Shown here one piece after another: positions 1 through 10,601 of a DNA stretch of 64,000 nt (within the stretch, counting starts at the first letter, position 1; the number at the start of each line of letters is the position of its first letter). The notes under the pieces were generated by a model, which saw only the letters and a list, made by a program, of their open reading frames with translations, had not been told where the DNA came from and did no database searches. The position numbers were made by a program, and so were the translations under genes. The stretch spans positions 1 to 64,000 of the forward strand of contig JAPOZT010000001.1 in assembly GCA_026705925.1 (NCBI GenBank), in the 5' to 3' direction. Source of the stretch: Gemmatimonadota bacterium (GTDB taxonomy: Bacteria; JAAXHH01).

Positions 1-2660
1 AGCGCTTCCCGCGTCATGCCCGTGGGAGGCGTGTTCAGACCCGATTCCTCGCCCGGATCGGCGACGAGCCAGATGCCGCGCTCAAGGGCATAGCCGCCTC
101 GACCGGCGGCCTTCCGCAGGAGATCCTGCAGGTCTTCACCGCCCATCAGGCCCAGCAGCCCGACGGGGATCACCCGGGCGGAGACGCCCCGGTCGCGCAG
201 GAAGCCGGCGTACCAGTCCGGCGGACGTTCGTAGGAGAAGACGAGGAAGGGGCGTTCCGGCGTGCCGGCGCCTCTCCAGAAGCCCAGGCGATACCAGTTC
301 GGCCGCAGGGAGCGGACGAAGGCGCCGTGGCGAAGTCCGGGATTGATTTCGTCCATGGACTGCCGGTAGAGCACGCCGAGGCGCTCGGCGTTGGCTTCCT
401 GGAGCCGGATGTAAGTCTCCAGGTATCCCGATTTCAGCAGCCACTCGAAGCGATCTTCCCGGCCCAGCTCCATGAGCGACCTGAATTCGTCGCCGTGGTA
501 CAGTCCGTTTCGGACGAGATGGCGGATGAAGTACCGGAAATGCAGGTCGTCGAAGGCGTCGGTCGCGGCATAGGCCTCCGCGGGGCGCGTGATATGGGGC
601 TCCCAGTCGTGCACGATGGCCTTCAGGGCGTCCTGGCCGCGGCTGTGCCGGGCGATGGCGCGCGCCGGTTCGAAGAGGTAAAGGTTCAGGTAGGCCATGT
701 CCAGCCGGGAGGGCAGGCCCACCGCGTCCCCCCGGGCGTCCCGGGCGGCTTCGTAGTTGCCGGTGATCTCGCCTTCGCGCGGGGCGCTAACGCCGGCGTA
801 CCAGGCCGTCGACGTGCCCCCCAGGCGATTTAGGATGGGCAGGGCCCACGATTCGAAGCGCACGTCGTCCGTGGCCACGGCGGTGCCCCCGGTGTAGCTG
901 GCGGCAGGCGCCACGGTCCAGAGGAAATCCATGCCGAGGCCGGGCAGCATGCCGGCGAGATCGCCCATATGCTCATGCCGCCTGGCGACGAAATCCCAGA
1001 CGCCTCTAAGCGGAAAGGTATCCGGTGCGTCGGCAGCCTTCGCGTCGGCAGCCTTCGCACCGGCAGGCTCCGCTCCAACGGCCGGGTCGTCAACAGAATC
1101 GGCGTTCGCGTCCGCGCCCGGGCCGGACACCGCGCTTGAGCCCACGCCACCGCTGTCGCCCGGTCCGGACGCCTCGCTGCGGAACACCCTGACCCTTTCG
1201 GGCAATACCGGACCAACGGCTACGTTATTGAGGGAGATATCCGGTTTCCGGTTTCCGGGCATCTGGGCCGTGGCGTACGCGTGGTCGGGAGACCAGTCCC
1301 CCGGGGAATCGACCAGCGTGCGGATGTACCGCGCGAATCCGCCCAGAAAACCCTCCAGTCCTTTGCGGCCGGCTTCCACGGTCGGGATGCCCAGGGGCGG
1401 CAGGGCCCGGTCGAGTCCGGACAGCACCTGCCGGTCCACGGCCAGGACGAATCCTTCGTTCAGCCTTCCGGTCCTTCCCGCGGCCGCCACCGCCAGGCGG
1501 CCAAAGGTCTCTTCGTCGTCCCGCATGGACGCCAGGTCTGATGCGGACCTGATCTCCTCCCGGATCTCCCGGTCGGCGAAGGCGGCGGCGATGACCCCCA
1601 CCGGAACGCCGACCAGCGCGTATTCGGAACCCCAGCGGTTGCCGGACATGCGCACGGTCAGCGTGTCCTTCGCGTCCGAGACGACTTCCACCCTGCCCCT
1701 GAATCTCGCCGTGGTCCAGTCCACCGGGACGGGCCGTTCCCGGTTCCGGTAATACAGACTGGGCCGCAGTTCCCGGTCGCCGCGCAGCAGCAGTTCGACC
1801 TCTTCCCCCGGCACCGCGCCATCGGGCGGGATGCGCAAGGTCCTGCGGACCACGCGGTATTCGGGTTCGGGCGCGGGTTCGGGTTCGATTTCCTCTTCGG
1901 GCGGCGGACCTTCAGGTTCCACGAGCACCGGATCGGCGCCCTCTCCCACGAGCATGCGGGTGCCGGCGCGGGCCGCCACGCCGCTGTCCAGGCCCTGTCC
2001 GGCGGGGTGGCCGGCGGCCAATTCGAAATGCACCACGGGATTCAGGACAGGTCCGGTTTCATGGTCGGCGTTCAATGCGTGCAGGTTGATATCCAGGCGG
2101 ACCAGGACCTCGTTGAACTGGTACCGGTCGTGGACGCCGGGATTGACCTTCCTCCGTTCGCCGTAGGGCCCGTCGGAAGCCATGGCCAGCACGAGCACTT
2201 TGCCGCGCGAGACGAAGTTGATGGCCAGGTCCACTTCCTGGATGCTCATGCCCGGATCGCCGCCGCCCAGCAGCACGATGACGTCGTAATCCCGGGCGTC
2301 CCGTTCCACCATGGCGGGGTAATACGGCCGATAATCGACGTCGAACCCCGCTTCCGTGAACGCGCGGATCATCCCGGCGTGCTCTTCCGGATAGGCCAAG
2401 GCGTAGTCGACGACGAGCAGGCGAGTATGGGCGTCCGGGCGCACGGACGACTCCTGTCGGGCGCCCGTTTCCTGCTGCGTGCTCGCCTCCTGCTGCGTGC
2501 TCGCCTCCTGCTGAAAAGACGCCTCCTGCCGGACGGGAGCCTCCTGCCGGGCGGGAGCCTCTTGCCGGACGGACACGTCTTGCCGGGCACCCCATGCGTG
2601 AAGGGGCGCCAGACAGCATACCAGGAAGGGTATCAGGAAAACAAGCCGATTGATCCGCAT
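1..2660 (-). CDS. Large exported protein of unknown function, C-terminus cut by the window edge
   Basis: An open frame runs leftward from an ATG at 2660 to the window edge without a stop (886 codons visible). The first residues, MRINRLVFLIPFLVCCLAPLHA, look like a signal peptide. A repeat-rich linker with Gln-Glu-Ala units follows (about residues 25-70). Next comes a Rossmann-like segment starting HTRLLVVDYALAYPEEHAGM and containing VIVLLGGGDPGMS, which recalls GATase-like/DUF4350 folds, then a Pro/Glu-rich hinge (PPPEEEIEPEPAPEPE) and a long region I cannot assign. A second low-complexity stretch, GAKAADAKAADAPD, lies near residue 540. The other frames here are broken or consist of Arg/Pro/Gly-rich shadow sequence, and only this one reads as a normal protein. 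It is divergent from the sensor kinase gene at 3059. I assign no function. Confidence 0.75.
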   Translation of the reverse strand, partial: MRINRLVFLIPFLVCCLAPLHAWGARQDVSVRQEAPARQEAPVRQEASFQQEASTQQEASTQQETGARQESSVRPDAHTRLLVVDYALAYPEEHAGMIRAFTEAGFDVDYRPYYPAMVERDARDYDVIVLLGGGDPGMSIQEVDLAINFVSRGKVLVLAMASDGPYGERRKVNPGVHDRYQFNEVLVRLDINLHALNADHETGPVLNPVVHFELAAGHPAGQGLDSGVAARAGTRMLVGEGADPVLVEPEGPPPEEEIEPEPAPEPEYRVVRRTLRIPPDGAVPGEEVELLLRGDRELRPSLYYRNRERPVPVDWTTARFRGRVEVVSDAKDTLTVRMSGNRWGSEYALVGVPVGVIAAAFADREIREEIRSASDLASMRDDEETFGRLAVAAAGRTGRLNEGFVLAVDRQVLSGLDRALPPLGIPTVEAGRKGLEGFLGGFARYIRTLVDSPGDWSPDHAYATAQMPGNRKPDISLNNVAVGPVLPERVRVFRSEASGPGDSGGVGSSAVSGPGADANADSVDDPAVGAEPAGAKAADAKAADAPDTFPLRGVWDFVARRHEHMGDLAGMLPGLGMDFLWTVAPAASYTGGTAVATDDVRFESWALPILNRLGGTSTAWYAGVSAPREGEITGNYEAARDARGDAVGLPSRLDMAYLNLYLFEPARAIARHSRGQDALKAIVHDWEPHITRPAEAYAATDAFDDLHFRYFIRHLVRNGLYHGDEFRSLMELGREDRFEWLLKSGYLETYIRLQEANAERLGVLYRQSMDEINPGLRHGAFVRSLRPNWYRLGFWRGAGTPERPFLVFSYERPPDWYAGFLRDRGVSARVIPVGLLGLMGGEDLQDLLRKAAGRGGYALERGIWLVADPGEESGLNTPPTGMTREA
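2448..2586. repeat. Degenerate tandem repeats encoding Arg-Gln-Glu-Ala-Pro and Ser-Thr-Gln-Gln-Glu-Ala units
   Basis: The leftward exported-protein gene reads through about ten short imperfect units here (RQEAP, RQEAPV, STQQEA, STQQET). Each unit is about 15-18 bp. The translated repeat is a hydrophilic linker directly after the signal peptide. Similar degenerate repeats occur in other linkers and spacers of this window. Confidence 0.7.
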
Positions 2661-3058
2661 GAAGTTCAATCCGGGGTGTTGTTTCAGGCCGACTTACCAT
2701 ATTACAGCCATACCAGGGTGATCACAAGTCGATAAACCGGGAAGCGCCCGGTAATCACAGGGCCGTGTTTTCAAGGGAAGTTCAACGGGCAATGGTCCAT
2801 TGCCGGCAGTATGTCCATACCGTCGTCGGTTACGCTAAATGAAAAACCACAGGCAGGTTAAAAACCAGTTTTTTAGTGACAAACGTGTGTAGTCACGGCG
2901 ATATTCAGAAGCAAACACGCGTTTTGCCGCCATTCGCGGAATATCGCGATGGTAAGCGCGTTTGAAGGGCGTCCGTTGCCAGTCGGTTCGGTCTGCATTT
3001 CAAACTTTCGTAAGGGACGGAATGAACGCGTGGTGGACAACCATGAGAGGTCAGACTA
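2661..3058. promoter_or_regulatory. Divergent intergenic region between exported-protein gene and sensor kinase gene
   Basis: This is 398 bp with no convincing gene. The part around 2820-2960 is A+T-rich. It holds an A/T palindrome (AAAAACCAGTTTTT, 2859-2874) and a short inverted repeat GTGAC...GTCAC just after it, either of which could be an operator. The spacer must contain promoters for both divergent genes. A ribosome-binding site, GAGAGG, precedes the TTG start at 3059 by about 8 nt. Confidence 0.4.
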
Positions 3059-5410
3059 TTGAGTGCACGTGATAATCCGTTATGGGAGGTAGAGGCGCTG
3101 CGCGCTCGCAACGCCGCGCTCGACGAGGCGACCCTGCGTATCAGTGCAAGCCTGGACCTTGAGACGGTCCTCGAGGAGGTCGTGGAGCGTGCCAGCGCAC
3201 TCACCGGAGCGGGCTACGGCGCCATCGCCACCTGTGACGAGGCCGGCGTGCTCCAGGATTTCGTCACCACCGGTCTTTCCGACGAGAAGCATCGGAGACT
3301 GTCGGAATGGCCCGGCGGACCGCAGTTATTCGAACACTTCCGCGACCTGGACGATCCGCTCAGACTGACGGACCTTTCCGGATACGTGCGTAAGAAAGGC
3401 TTCTCGGGAGACGGCATTCCGGCCGCCTGTACCTTCCTGGTCGTGCCGATGCGTCACCTCGGCACACGAGCCGGAACCCTCTTCCTGGCGGGAAAGCCGA
3501 ACGGTGATGAGTTCACGGACGAGGACGAGGAGGTCCTCCTTTCGATCGCCACGCAGGCGGCCGCCGCGATTGCCAACGCCCGCAAGTACTACGTCGAGCA
3601 GCGCACCAGGGCCGACCTCGAGGCGTTGATCGAGAGTTCCCCGGTGGGGGTAGTGGTGTTCGAAGCGGTGACCGGCAGTACGGTATCGTTGAACCGGGAG
3701 GCGAAACGGATCGCGGAGAACCTGCGCCTGCCGGGCAAACCCATTGAAGCCATCCTCGAGGTGGCGACCTGCCGTTTCGCCGACGGACGGGAAATCGCGC
3801 TGGACCAGTTCTCCCTAGTCCAGGTGCTCCGCACCTCCGAGACGGTGCGTGACGTGGAGGTCGTGATTACCATACCCGACGGCCGCAGCGTGACAGTGCT
3901 CGTAAGCGCCACCCCGGTTCGCGGCGAGGACGGCGCGGTGACGTCCATGGTGGTCACCATGCAGGACCTGGCGTCTCTGCAGGAACTGGACCGGACGCGG
4001 GCCGAGTTTCTCAGCATGGTGAGCCACGAACTGCGTGCGCCGCTGACCTCCATCAAGGGATCGGCGACGACGGTGCTGAACGCCTCGCGGGAACTGGATC
4101 CGGCGGAAGTGCGCCAGTTCTTCCGGATCATCGATGAACAGGCCGATCTCATGGACAGTCTCATCGGCGACCTGCTCGATGTGGGACGCACCGATACGGG
4201 CACGCTGTCGGTCACCCCGGAACCTTCGGAGGTGACCTTCCTGGTGGACCAGGCCCGCAACACATTCCTGTCCGCCGGCGCTCGACACAACGTCCTCCTC
4301 GACCTGCCGCCCGATCTGCCCCCGGTGCTCGCTGACCGGAAACGCATCGTACAGGTGCTGAACAACCTGCTGTCCAACGCCGCGCGTCATTCGACGGCAA
4401 CGGCACCCATCCGAATCTCGGCCGAGCGGGACGGCGTGTACGTCGCGGTCACGGTGGCCGACGAGGGCCGGGGCATTGCACCGGAATTGCTGGGGCGGTT
4501 GTTCCGCAAGTACGGACGCAACGAAGTAGACTCCGGTGTGTCAGGTGGACTGGGCCTCGCCATCTGCAAGGGGCTGGTCGAGGCGCACGGCGGGCGCATA
4601 CGGGCCGAAAGCCCGGGCGTGGGCAAGGGCACGCGCTTCATCTTCACGATTCCTGTCGCGGATACCGGCGGCGAAGATGCCGCGACCGGCGATGCCCGGC
4701 ACGCCCCGGGTATCGTTTCCGAGGGCCGCCAGCCGACGACGGTGCTCATCGTGGACGACGACCCGCAGACGCTGCATTACGTGCGCGACATCCTCACCGA
4801 CGCGGACTATTCCGCCGTGGTGACGGCCGATCACCGGGAAATCTCGCGTATCATCGAAGCGGAGAAACCCAAACTGGTCCTGCTCGACCTTATGCTGCCC
4901 GGAACCGACGGGATCGAACTCATGCGGACGATACCCGAGCTCGCTACCCTGCCGGTGATCTTTATATCGGGATACGGACGCGACGAGACTATTGCCAGGG
5001 CGCTGGAGGCCGGCGCCGAAGACTACATCGTCAAACCCTTCTCGCCGACCGAGCTCACGGCCCGGATCGCGGCCATCCTCCGCCGGCGGGCCAACCCGGA
5101 TCGTTTCGTGCTCGGCGAGCTGGCCATCGATTACGACCGCCGCGAAGTCAAGCTCGCGGATCGGCCGGTGGCGCTGACGGCTACCGAGTATGAGGTGCTG
5201 CGCGTGCTTTCGCTCTGCACGGGGCGGATCGCCACCTACGACATCCTGCTGCGTGAGATCTGGGGCAGGCGTGGCCTCGGTGACACGAGGCTCGTAAGGG
5301 CCATCATCAAGCGACTTCGAAGAAAGCTTGGTGAAAGCGCCGACAACCCGTCCTACGTCGCCAACGTGCGCGGCGTAGGATACCGCCTGATCCGGCCGGG
5401 GGATGGGTAG
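3059..5410 (+). CDS. One-piece hybrid: GAF sensor histidine kinase, receiver and OmpR-type DNA-binding domain
   Basis: 783 residues with no membrane segment, so a soluble sensor. Domains in order: short coiled coil (1-25), GAF domain (about 30-175), PAS-like segment (185-305), HisKA with phosphoacceptor His323 in VSHELRAPL, HATPase (N box NNLLSNAARHS, G1 VADEGRGI, G2 GGLGLAICKG), receiver domain (about 561-675, phosphoacceptor Asp610 in VLLDLMLPGTDG, conserved Lys659) and a winged-helix Trans_reg_C domain ending in VRGVGYRLI. Phosphate can thus in principle pass from His to Asp within one chain that also binds DNA. The TTG start is chosen because GAGAGG lies 8 nt upstream and no in-frame ATG fits. 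A close paralogue lies at 35403. The signal is unknown. The gene converges on gapA with only 8 bp between stops. Confidence 0.93.
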   Translation: MSARDNPLWEVEALRARNAALDEATLRISASLDLETVLEEVVERASALTGAGYGAIATCDEAGVLQDFVTTGLSDEKHRRLSEWPGGPQLFEHFRDLDDPLRLTDLSGYVRKKGFSGDGIPAACTFLVVPMRHLGTRAGTLFLAGKPNGDEFTDEDEEVLLSIATQAAAAIANARKYYVEQRTRADLEALIESSPVGVVVFEAVTGSTVSLNREAKRIAENLRLPGKPIEAILEVATCRFADGREIALDQFSLVQVLRTSETVRDVEVVITIPDGRSVTVLVSATPVRGEDGAVTSMVVTMQDLASLQELDRTRAEFLSMVSHELRAPLTSIKGSATTVLNASRELDPAEVRQFFRIIDEQADLMDSLIGDLLDVGRTDTGTLSVTPEPSEVTFLVDQARNTFLSAGARHNVLLDLPPDLPPVLADRKRIVQVLNNLLSNAARHSTATAPIRISAERDGVYVAVTVADEGRGIAPELLGRLFRKYGRNEVDSGVSGGLGLAICKGLVEAHGGRIRAESPGVGKGTRFIFTIPVADTGGEDAATGDARHAPGIVSEGRQPTTVLIVDDDPQTLHYVRDILTDADYSAVVTADHREISRIIEAEKPKLVLLDLMLPGTDGIELMRTIPELATLPVIFISGYGRDETIARALEAGAEDYIVKPFSPTELTARIAAILRRRANPDRFVLGELAIDYDRREVKLADRPVALTATEYEVLRVLSLCTGRIATYDILLREIWGRRGLGDTRLVRAIIKRLRRKLGESADNPSYVANVRGVGYRLIRPGDG

Positions 5411-5418
5411 GCCAACCC

Positions 5419-6480
<1,062 letters not shown>

Positions 6481-6565
6481 TCAATACCGGCGCTGGCCGG
6501 TTCGATATCTTCGCGATTTGACGCGCGCTATGCTCCTTCGCCCTCGCGCTGGATAGCTGCGCTTC

Positions 6566-9328
6566 TCAACCCTCCAACAAGCCACGCAGCACGTACTGCA
6601 AAATGCCGCCGTGGCGGTAGTATTCCACCTCGACCGGGGTGTCGATGCGCACGATGGTGATGAATGTTCTCGTGGCGCCGTCCGCGGCGGTCACCCGGAC
6701 ACGGACGGGCTGCCGGGGGGTGATGCCGCCCTCGATCCCCTCGATGTCGAAGGTTTCGAAACCGGTCAGACCGAGCGATTCGGCGCTTTCCCCCTCCTCG
6801 AACTGGAGGGGCAGGATCCCCATGCCAATGAGGTTGCTGCGGTGGATGCGTTCGTAGCTTTCCACGATCACGGCCCGGACGCCGAGGAGATTGGGCCCCT
6901 TGGCAGCCCAGTCCCGGGACGAGCCGGATCCGTATTCCTTGCCGGCGATTACGATCAGCGGGGTATCCGACGCACGGTAGGCCACGGCGGCATCGTAGAT
7001 GGCGACCGGTTCGGCGTCGGGCGCGGTCTTCGTCCAGCCGCCCTCCGTGCCTGGCGCCAGGCGGTTGCGCAGCCGGATGTTGGCGAAGGTGCCCCGCATC
7101 ATGACTTCGTGGTTGCCCCGCCGCGCCCCGTATGAGTTGAAGTCCTTCGGCGCCACGCCGCGCTCGACCAGGTACCGGCCCGCGGGACTGTCGGCCTGGA
7201 TCGAACCGGCCGGCGAAATGTGGTCCGTCGTGACGGAATCGCCGAGTACCGCCAGCACGCGGGCGCCGCGTATGTCCGTGATTTTGCCGGGTTCAGGCGG
7301 CATATCGTCGAAGTAGGGCGGGAGCTTGACGTACGTGGAGACTTCGTCCCAGGCATAGGACTCGTCACTCGTCGCGGCCAGTTCCGCCCAGCGGTCGTCG
7401 CCCGTGAAGACGTCGGCGTAGATCGACTGGAACATCTCCCGGCGCACGGAGGCGCGCACGGCCTCCCGCACTTCACCGGGCGTGGGCCAGATGTCCCGGA
7501 GATAGACGTCATTGCCCTTCGGGTCGGTTCCGATGGGCTCGTTGTACAGGTCCACGTCCATGCGTCCGGCCAGGGCGTAGGCCACCACGAGCGGCGGCGA
7601 GGCCAGGTAATTGGCTTTGACGATGGGGTTCACGCGGCCTTCGAAATTCCGGTTGCCGCTCAGCACCGCGGCCGCGACCAGGTCGGATTCCCGCACAGCG
7701 TCGCCGATGGGAGCGGGCACGGGGCCGCTGTTGCCGATGCAGGTCGTGCAGCCGTAACCCACGACGTGGAACCGGAGCTGCTCCAGGTAGGGAAGCAGGC
7801 CCATGTCTTCCAGGTACCGGGTCACGACCTGCGAGCCCGGCGCGAGACTGGTCTTCACCCAGGGCCGGGTGGACAGGCCCCGTTCGACGGCCTTCTTCGC
7901 CAGGACGCCGGCGGCCGCGAGCACGGCCGGATTGGACGTGTTCGTGCAGCTGGTGATCGCGGCGATCACCACCGATCCGTGTCCCAGATCGAAGGACGAT
8001 CCGTCCATGTCGACAGGCGCTGTTTTCGCCAGCGTGCCCAGGTCGCCGGGCGCGTGTCCGTTGCCGTCCACCCACTGGTCGACGGTCTCGTCGGACAGGT
8101 CCGGGTTCTCGTCGGCAAGCATGGCGGCCAGTTCCTTCCGGAACGACGGCTTGACGCTGGACAGCGATACGCGGTCCTGGGGCCTGCGGGGGCCCGCCAT
8201 GCTCGGTTCGACGGTGCCGAGGTCGAGTTCCAGCGTGTCGGAGAAGAACGGGTCGGGGGTGCCGGGCGTCCGGAACAGGCCCTGCGCCTTCGTATAGGCT
8301 TCCGCCAGTTCGATCTCGCTCGCGTCACGGCCGGTCAGTTCCATGTAGGACAGTGTCTCGCCGTCCACCGGAAAGAATCCCACGGTGGCGCCGTATTCGG
8401 GGGCCATGTTGGCGATGGTGGCCCGGTCGGGCAGAGACAGGCTGTCCAGTCCGGGACCGCAGAATTCGACGAACTTGCCGACGACGCCGTGCGCCCGGAG
8501 CATCTGGGTCACCGTCAGGACCAGGTCCGTCGCCGTGGCCCCGGCCGGGAGGGCGCCGGTCATCCTGAACCCCACCACGGACGGGATGAGCATCGATACC
8601 GGCTGACCGAGCATGGCCGCTTCCGCCTCGATGCCGCCCACGCCCCAGCCGACGACGCCAAGTCCGTTGATCATGGTCGTATGGGAGTCCGTCCCCACCA
8701 GGGTGTCGGGATAGGCAATCGATTCGCCGTCCCGCTCCCGGGCGAAGACCACCTTGGCCAGGTACTCGAGGTTGACCTGGTGCACGATGCCCGTGCCGGG
8801 CGGGACGACGCGGAAGTTGTCGAAGGCCTGTTGTCCCCACTTGAGGAAGCGGTACCGCTCCAGGTTCCGGTCGAACTCGCGGTCCACGTTCGCCGCGAAG
8901 GCGCGGCGGGAACCGAACTCGTCCACCTGGACGGAGTGGTCGATGACCAGGTCCACGTCCTGCAGGGGATTGATGCGGTCGGCCGCGCCGCCCAGCTTCC
9001 GGATGGCGTCCCGCATGGCGGCCAGGTCGACGACGGCCGGCACGCCTGTGAAGTCCTGCATCAGCACCCGCGCCGGGCGGAAGGCGATCTCCCGTTCGGA
9101 GGGCCCGCCCGCGACGCTACCGACGACGGCGGCCACGTCTTCGGCGGAGACCGACACGCCGTCTTCGTGGCGCAGCAGGTTCTCCACCATGACCTTGAGG
9201 GAAAAGGGCAGGTGCGAAAGGTCTCCGGCGCCGCCTTCCTCGGCCCTGGAAAGCGAATAGTAGGTACTGGTGCTTCCGCCCGCGTTCAATACGACGCGGG
9301 CACCGAAGCTGTTCAGGTTACGCGGCAC
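6566..9328 (-). CDS. acnA: Aconitate hydratase (aconitase A/IRP type)
   Basis: TCA-cycle enzyme that isomerises citrate and isocitrate through a [4Fe-4S] cluster. The three cluster ligands are Cys461 (TSCTNTSNP) and Cys527/Cys530 ([13 protein letters not shown]); their 66 and 3 residue spacing matches the AcnA/IRP family. The swivel domain with [11 protein letters not shown] is present. I chose the GTG at 9328 (GGGAG about 9 nt upstream), giving 920 residues close to the family's 890-910. The open frame continues 82 codons further upstream, but that extension has no family counterpart and overlaps the probable promoter (a TTGACA on the minus strand at 9400-9405). The gene is divergent from the 9598 gene. 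Confidence 0.96.
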   Translation of the reverse strand: MPRNLNSFGARVVLNAGGSTSTYYSLSRAEEGGAGDLSHLPFSLKVMVENLLRHEDGVSVSAEDVAAVVGSVAGGPSEREIAFRPARVLMQDFTGVPAVVDLAAMRDAIRKLGGAADRINPLQDVDLVIDHSVQVDEFGSRRAFAANVDREFDRNLERYRFLKWGQQAFDNFRVVPPGTGIVHQVNLEYLAKVVFARERDGESIAYPDTLVGTDSHTTMINGLGVVGWGVGGIEAEAAMLGQPVSMLIPSVVGFRMTGALPAGATATDLVLTVTQMLRAHGVVGKFVEFCGPGLDSLSLPDRATIANMAPEYGATVGFFPVDGETLSYMELTGRDASEIELAEAYTKAQGLFRTPGTPDPFFSDTLELDLGTVEPSMAGPRRPQDRVSLSSVKPSFRKELAAMLADENPDLSDETVDQWVDGNGHAPGDLGTLAKTAPVDMDGSSFDLGHGSVVIAAITSCTNTSNPAVLAAAGVLAKKAVERGLSTRPWVKTSLAPGSQVVTRYLEDMGLLPYLEQLRFHVVGYGCTTCIGNSGPVPAPIGDAVRESDLVAAAVLSGNRNFEGRVNPIVKANYLASPPLVVAYALAGRMDVDLYNEPIGTDPKGNDVYLRDIWPTPGEVREAVRASVRREMFQSIYADVFTGDDRWAELAATSDESYAWDEVSTYVKLPPYFDDMPPEPGKITDIRGARVLAVLGDSVTTDHISPAGSIQADSPAGRYLVERGVAPKDFNSYGARRGNHEVMMRGTFANIRLRNRLAPGTEGGWTKTAPDAEPVAIYDAAVAYRASDTPLIVIAGKEYGSGSSRDWAAKGPNLLGVRAVIVESYERIHRSNLIGMGILPLQFEEGESAESLGLTGFETFDIEGIEGGITPRQPVRVRVTAADGATRTFITIVRIDTPVEVEYYRHGGILQYVLRGLLEG

Positions 9329-9473
9329 GGTGCATGGCTCCCGGTCATCGACGCATGGATTTTCCAAGAGACCACAAACTAACGGCTTCACGCACACGGT
9401 GTCAAGGACATTCCCGTAGCCGGCCACGCCCGATATGCCCGTTCCATCGGGGTTCGCGGCAGGTACAGATGTC

Positions 9474-9502
9474 TTGACACCGGGTGTGCCCCGTCCTATC
9501 AT
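9474..9502 (+). promoter_or_regulatory. Sigma-70-type promoter for the DUF1207-like gene
   Basis: TTGACA (9474-9479), a 17-bp spacer and TATCAT (9497-9502) lie about 95 bp before the ATG at 9598. A second TTGACA on the opposite strand at 9400-9405 may drive acnA. This is motif evidence only. Confidence 0.55.
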
Positions 9503-9597
9503 CGATAGGCTTGAAATCCGTGATGCTGGTTTCATCACGAAGCAGCCCGACTGTTCTATGCCCGACCGTTCCATATCGTCCGTAACCCGCTTTAATC

Positions 9598-10542
9598 ATG
9601 GCCACTATATCCGCTTTCCTGCGAAGGTTCCCGTGGTTCGCCGGCATGGGGGTTGTTTTCCTTGCCGTTGGTCTGGCCTTTGACGCGGCGGAGGCATCCG
9701 GCGGGTCCTGGCGCTTCGCCGCCCCTCAGCAGCGGCTGTTCCGCCCGCTGCTGGCCGACCCGACCGAGGCCCGGCTGGCCGTCACGTCCAACCTGGGCGA
9801 CCGGCTGAACGGCGACATCGGCGGTTCGTGGGAGGCCGCCGACTATGCCTGGGGCGCGGACGGCGGGCGGCGGTTCCGGACCGGGATCCATGCGGGCGTC
9901 TTCTCGAAGTTGCGCCGGTCAGGAACGACCTTTCCCCTCGAGACCGCCGACTACCTGATCGGCTTCCACGCGGACCTGGGAAACGACAGGTACACCGGGC
10001 GGTTCGAATACGCCCACGTGAGCGCTCACCTGGCCGACGGGTACGAAGGGTACGGCGGGCCGCACCAGCCGGACCAGGAGGACCGGGCGGGCCACTCGGA
10101 CCAGGAGGACCGGGCCACGCGGGCCATGACCTACAGCCGGGAGTATTTCACGCTGTACGGCGCCCGCGAGATGCGCTTCGCGCCAGGCTCCGCCATCGGT
10201 TCAACGATCGGTTCCGCCCGCGTCTACGGCAGCCTGCGGTGGTCGAACCACGCCATCCCGGACGTGCGGCGGTGGCGGGTCCAGGGCGGTGCCGAACTGG
10301 TCTTCCGTCCTTTCGCGGGCGAGGGCGGCGCAACCCGGGTCTACCTGGCCTGCGACGTGCGGCTGTTCCGGGACGGTGAGATTTCGGTCAACCGCACGGC
10401 CCATGCGGGACTGCTGTTTCACAACGAGTCTTCCCGGGGCCTTCGCCTCGCTTTCGTATACCACGGAGGCCGCAGCGAACACGGACAGTTTCATCACCTG
10501 GAGGACGATTACGCGGGCATCGGGCTGTTCTTCGACCTTTGA
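9598..10542 (+). CDS. Exported DUF1207-like protein, probably outer-membrane associated
   Basis: 314 residues. Residues 1-33 form a signal peptide with a hydrophobic core (GMGVVFLAVGLAF) and a plausible AEA-S cleavage site. The mature protein opens with QQRLFRPLLADPTEARLAV, which resembles the ADP motif of DUF1207 proteins, a family of predicted outer-membrane proteins of unknown role. The rest is rich in alternating aromatic and charged residues, as expected for beta strands, including a YFTLYGAREM segment. Near residue 160 there is a short duplicated stretch, PDQEDRAGHSDQEDRA, encoded by a direct repeat at about 10070-10115, which looks like a recent insertion. Threonine synthase follows 59 bp downstream. 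Family assignment is from memory of the motif. Confidence 0.75.
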   Translation: MATISAFLRRFPWFAGMGVVFLAVGLAFDAAEASGGSWRFAAPQQRLFRPLLADPTEARLAVTSNLGDRLNGDIGGSWEAADYAWGADGGRRFRTGIHAGVFSKLRRSGTTFPLETADYLIGFHADLGNDRYTGRFEYAHVSAHLADGYEGYGGPHQPDQEDRAGHSDQEDRATRAMTYSREYFTLYGAREMRFAPGSAIGSTIGSARVYGSLRWSNHAIPDVRRWRVQGGAELVFRPFAGEGGATRVYLACDVRLFRDGEISVNRTAHAGLLFHNESSRGLRLAFVYHGGRSEHGQFHHLEDDYAGIGLFFDL

Positions 10543-10601
10543 AACGGAGGCGAGCGCCGTCCGGCGCTTCGGGCCGCGGAGACACAACAACCCCACTGAC
10601 G

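Noticed and set aside
9329-9574. 82-residue N-terminal extension of aconitase
   Set aside because: No counterpart in the family; a GTG with a GGGAG site at 9328 gives the usual length, and the extension covers the probable promoter.
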